Positions 4,696-7,063 of a stretch of 7,063 nt of DNA are shown in pieces. Source of the stretch: Deltaproteobacteria bacterium. Lineage in GTDB: Bacteria > Desulfobacterota > Desulfobacteria > Desulfobacterales > JAUVKB01. A model generated the notes under the pieces. That model was not told where the DNA came from. It searched no databases and was given only the letters and a program-made list of their open reading frames with translations. The stretch lies in assembly GCA_030596405.1 (NCBI GenBank), contig JAUVKB010000110.1:1-7063 (forward strand). The letters run 5' to 3'. The position numbers and the translations under genes were made by a program. How positions within the stretch are numbered: the stretch's first letter is position 1; every line of letters starts with the position of its first letter.

Positions 4696-6999
4696 TTAGA
4701 AATGAACAGTCATGGTGCCGAGCCAAAAACGGCCTGGGCCGCGATAATATTCATAATATTCCTTATCGAACAGATTATCCACAGCAACAGAAACCGCTAT
4801 ATGGTCCATGGGCCTGAAGGTGACCTTGGCATCTACAAGATGGTAGTCATCATCTCCTTTGTAGGTTGTATCTGCATAACTGGTTTTATCATCGTCATAT
4901 CTGTTATCACAGTATCTGTAACTAAGGCTCGCATCCAGAGATTGCCCGAAATAGCCAAGCCAGAGGCTCCACATATCTGTCGGAGTTTCATCCATTTCCC
5001 ATCCATCTTTTTCCGGATCTTCCGTTTTTGTATACTCAGACCAGTTATGCGCATAAAAAAGCCCTCCCTTCATATTATAGGGAAGAATGGCCTCAATCGA
5101 TGTCTCGATGCCGTTTACCTCGGATTCTTCGGCATTGATCCGCTGTTTTTCAATTAATTGGGTTCCATCCGGAAGGGTAGATGTCGTTTTCCGATTAATA
5201 ATCAGGTCTTCAAAATCATTCTCAAAATAGGTCGCCTTACAACGGATGCGTCTATTCCAGAATTCCCATTCAGTGCCGATTTCCCAGGATTTGTTAGTTG
5301 TAGGGTCAAGATCCGGATTGGGGTTGGCCATTGATATGCTTCCTCCCCCTTCCCAATAGTAGCTTGCTGTTCTGTAATATAGAGAAGGCGCGGTAAATGC
5401 TTCGCCATAGGAAGCCCTGATGCTTCCGTTTTCCCTGGGACGATACACGAGGGATACCTTGGGACTGAATTTTCCGTCATCAACGTCAGGGTGTTCAACA
5501 TAATTACCATCAATATTGGCGTAATATGCGTCATACCCCTCCCAGTAGTCGTACCGGCCGCCGAGATAGGCAGTCAAATAATCCAACGGTGAATACTCCG
5601 CCTGAATAAATGTTCCGAATGTGCGGTTTTTCCCCGAGGTCTTTTCCCTGACCGATTCAACACTGTTATCATCGTAGGGGTCGGAAAGGTTCCTGTCCTT
5701 TACAGTCGCCTTTTCTAAAACAGCTTGAGCCCCTGCTGTAATGAGACAGGTGTCGTCTAAAAGATGAAATGTGGCGGACAGATCGGCCTGCATGAGGTAA
5801 TTGTCTTCCACCTTGCTTCTGCCTTTGCTGACATAGTGGGTCTTGCTCTCTTTATCGTTGAATCCGAATACGCCGACAATATCCACGCGGTCGGCTATTG
5901 ACTGGTTGTAATGAAGCGTGTGGACAACCGAGCTTTTTTCTCTTGGGTCGGATGTGAAAAGAAAGGGATTTAACGTCAATGCGTATGTATTTCCTCCATT
6001 CTGAAGATAAGTATCACCTTCATACAGCGTGGCGCCGGATGAATCTTTAAGAAAGCTCTTCCCATCTCTCCAGCCGTATTCAAATTTGCTGATATTCAGG
6101 CTGTACCAAAGCATGGCGTCAGAAGCAAAATCATAACCTGTCTTAAAAAACATGCCGTAATCTTCATACCAGTTGTCCCCCTGATGGCCTATCATGTAAC
6201 GGTCCTTCCCGTTTTGAGGATCAATATCCCCATGCCCGCCGGTTACAACCGGTATCTCCGGATCAAGGTCGCCTGAAACGGGGCTGCCGAGGCTTTTGTA
6301 AGAGGGTGTGGTCACATATCCGTCCGACGTGCGGGACTTAAAACTGAAAGAGAAAAAAAACCTGTCATCAAAGGTATTTTTCAACCAGGGGAAAGCTTTC
6401 CCGATTTTTTCTTTTTTAAAAGGCCGATCAGCAATCCTGAAGCTGTAAAATCTGCTGCCCCAGTCGCCGTAAGAGGCAGATGCCTTGATCTCCGTATCCT
6501 CAGGTATTTTTGTTGTATAAGTTATTACAGCAGTTTGAGCCAAGGTACCGTACAGCGCGGAAAATGGTCCTCTTACTACATCAATCCTTTCCAAATCCGA
6601 CATGGGAATAGCACCGGTATGATAATAGTAGCCGTAATCATACCAGTTCACCCCGTCAACCTGAATGAGGGCTCTGTGCCCGCGGAAAAGAGGACGCGCC
6701 CAGTAATCCGCCAGGCCTCTGTATTGCCGGGGCCACGCTCCTTCCGTACGGGTGAGAGGCTTAAATGGATGTTCGGAAATAAAAGCGTCAATTTCATCTT
6801 CCGTAATAACGGAAATGCTCGCCGGGGCGTCCAGTGATGTCTTGGGAGTCCTTGTCGCAATGACCGATATCGGTTCGAGTTCATACCTTTCCTCTTTGTC
6901 TTCATCGGAAGCAACAGCAAACGGAATAAAAAACAACATCAATACCATACTCATTAAAATCGTCAGCATGTTCCTTTTATTTTGATTATTTCTCATCAT
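4696..6999 (-). CDS. TonB-dependent outer-membrane receptor
   Basis: Outer-membrane active transporter of 767 residues, complete. Residues 1-30 are a signal peptide (basic NKRN, then a Leu/Met/Phe core, cleavage likely after AVA at 28-30). A TonB-box-like segment EPISVIATR is at 42-50. The plug domain runs about 56-165, with SISVITEDEID at 61-71, LFRGHRALIQVDG at 104-116 and RIDVVRGPFSALYG at 138-151. The rest is a 22-strand-type barrel rich in alternating aromatic strands, and the chain ends in FWLGTMTVHF with the terminal Phe expected for BAM recognition. The plug is unusual: the normal Gly-rich 'GGVINI' after ALYG is replaced by TLAQTAVITYTTK (152-164), and residues 119-127 form a Trp/Tyr cluster (NWYDYGYYYH). 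Likely ligands are a metal chelate, siderophore-type compound or corrinoid; the sequence does not decide. AGGAGG sits 6 bases upstream of the ATG at 6999; an ATG at 6996 is an alternative start. Confidence 0.95.
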   Translation of the reverse strand: MMRNNQNKRNMLTILMSMVLMLFFIPFAVASDEDKEERYELEPISVIATRTPKTSLDAPASISVITEDEIDAFISEHPFKPLTRTEGAWPRQYRGLADYWARPLFRGHRALIQVDGVNWYDYGYYYHTGAIPMSDLERIDVVRGPFSALYGTLAQTAVITYTTKIPEDTEIKASASYGDWGSRFYSFRIADRPFKKEKIGKAFPWLKNTFDDRFFFSFSFKSRTSDGYVTTPSYKSLGSPVSGDLDPEIPVVTGGHGDIDPQNGKDRYMIGHQGDNWYEDYGMFFKTGYDFASDAMLWYSLNISKFEYGWRDGKSFLKDSSGATLYEGDTYLQNGGNTYALTLNPFLFTSDPREKSSVVHTLHYNQSIADRVDIVGVFGFNDKESKTHYVSKGRSKVEDNYLMQADLSATFHLLDDTCLITAGAQAVLEKATVKDRNLSDPYDDNSVESVREKTSGKNRTFGTFIQAEYSPLDYLTAYLGGRYDYWEGYDAYYANIDGNYVEHPDVDDGKFSPKVSLVYRPRENGSIRASYGEAFTAPSLYYRTASYYWEGGGSISMANPNPDLDPTTNKSWEIGTEWEFWNRRIRCKATYFENDFEDLIINRKTTSTLPDGTQLIEKQRINAEESEVNGIETSIEAILPYNMKGGLFYAHNWSEYTKTEDPEKDGWEMDETPTDMWSLWLGYFGQSLDASLSYRYCDNRYDDDKTSYADTTYKGDDDYHLVDAKVTFRPMDHIAVSVAVDNLFDKEYYEYYRGPGRFWLGTMTVHF

Positions 7000-7005
7000 T
7001 TTATT

Positions 7006-7011
7006 CCTCCT
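7006..7011 (-). promoter_or_regulatory. Strong ribosome binding site of the TonB receptor
   Basis: The minus strand reads AGGAGG, a perfect Shine-Dalgarno core, followed by 6 bases (AATAAA) and the ATG at 6999. It supports the chosen start and is the strongest translation signal of the cluster; the binding-protein gene lacks such a site. Confidence 0.8.
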
Positions 7012-7044
7012 TGAATTTTCGAAGCCGGCTCTGATACCCTCATT

Positions 7045-7063
7045 AAAAAAAAGCCTCTTCGCA
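7045..7063 (-). terminator. Probable 3' half of an intrinsic terminator or attenuator (cut by window edge)
   Basis: On the minus strand GCGAAGAGGC (7062-7053) is followed at once by eight T residues (7052-7045), the form of a terminator 3' arm plus U-tract. The 5' arm would lie outside the window. It ends about 45 bases before the receptor start, so it either ends an upstream gene or belongs to a leader attenuator of this operon. No riboswitch core is visible in the few bases present. Confidence 0.35.

Noticed and set aside
4702..5157. Plus-strand open frame of 151 codons with hydrophobic stretches
   Set aside because: It is antisense to the well-supported TonB receptor gene; the hydrophobic runs reflect the complement of the barrel sequence, and no ribosome binding site or family resemblance is seen.
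7000..7063. NikR, Fur or cobalamin riboswitch control elements before the receptor
   Set aside because: I looked for the E. coli-type GTATGA/TCATAC half-sites, Fur-like AT-rich palindromes and conserved cobalamin-riboswitch blocks in the short upstream segment and saw none; most of the leader is outside the window.

Overview
This window reads as one minus-strand gene cluster for uptake of a small, probably metal-containing, ligand in a Gram-negative bacterium. The outer-membrane TonB-dependent receptor proves a diderm cell. Moderate GC, dispersed palindromic repeats of the 'GGATTCCCGC..GCGGGAAT' and 'ATGCCGGA..TCCGGCAT' types and the gene content would fit Desulfobacterota or a related anaerobe, often seen as metagenome-derived genomes. 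That taxonomic placement is an inference; no marker gene is present.

Layout, in the direction of transcription (high to low coordinates). The window edge at 7045-7063 holds what looks like the 3' half of a terminator. A TonB-dependent receptor (6999-4696) follows behind a strong Shine-Dalgarno. Only 13 bp later comes a class I SAM-dependent methyltransferase (4682-3939). A 189-bp non-coding element (3918-3730) with 16-bp terminal inverted repeats and a 6-bp target duplication (GAGTTA), a MITE, has inserted between the methyltransferase and the next gene. Next is a family 5 periplasmic solute-binding protein of the NikA/DppA/OppA type (3697-2150). An interval of about 240 bp (2149-1914) then contains an interrupted dispersed repeat. 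Two ABC ATPases of the NikD/DppD type (1913-1113) and the NikE/DppF/OppF type (1103-141) follow, and the window ends with another copy of the dispersed repeat (33-6).

How the parts would work together: the receptor moves a scarce ligand across the outer membrane using TonB energy, the binding protein captures it in the periplasm, and the two ATPases power import through an inner-membrane permease pair. The short NikD-like ATPase and the pairing of a TonB receptor with a Nik/Opp-type ABC system suggest nickel, cobalt or another chelated metal. The methyltransferase could modify the chelator or the imported compound. This is inference from gene neighbourhood.

The most striking points are: (1) both permease genes expected between the binding protein and the ATPases are absent, with repeat DNA in their place, so the locus is either broken by deletion, misassembled, or uses permeases encoded elsewhere; (2) the MITE is intact, has clear ends and has interleaved internal inverted repeats; (3) the dispersed repeat next to the ATPase gene is split by a 17-bp insert whose two ends match the internal arm of the MITE.
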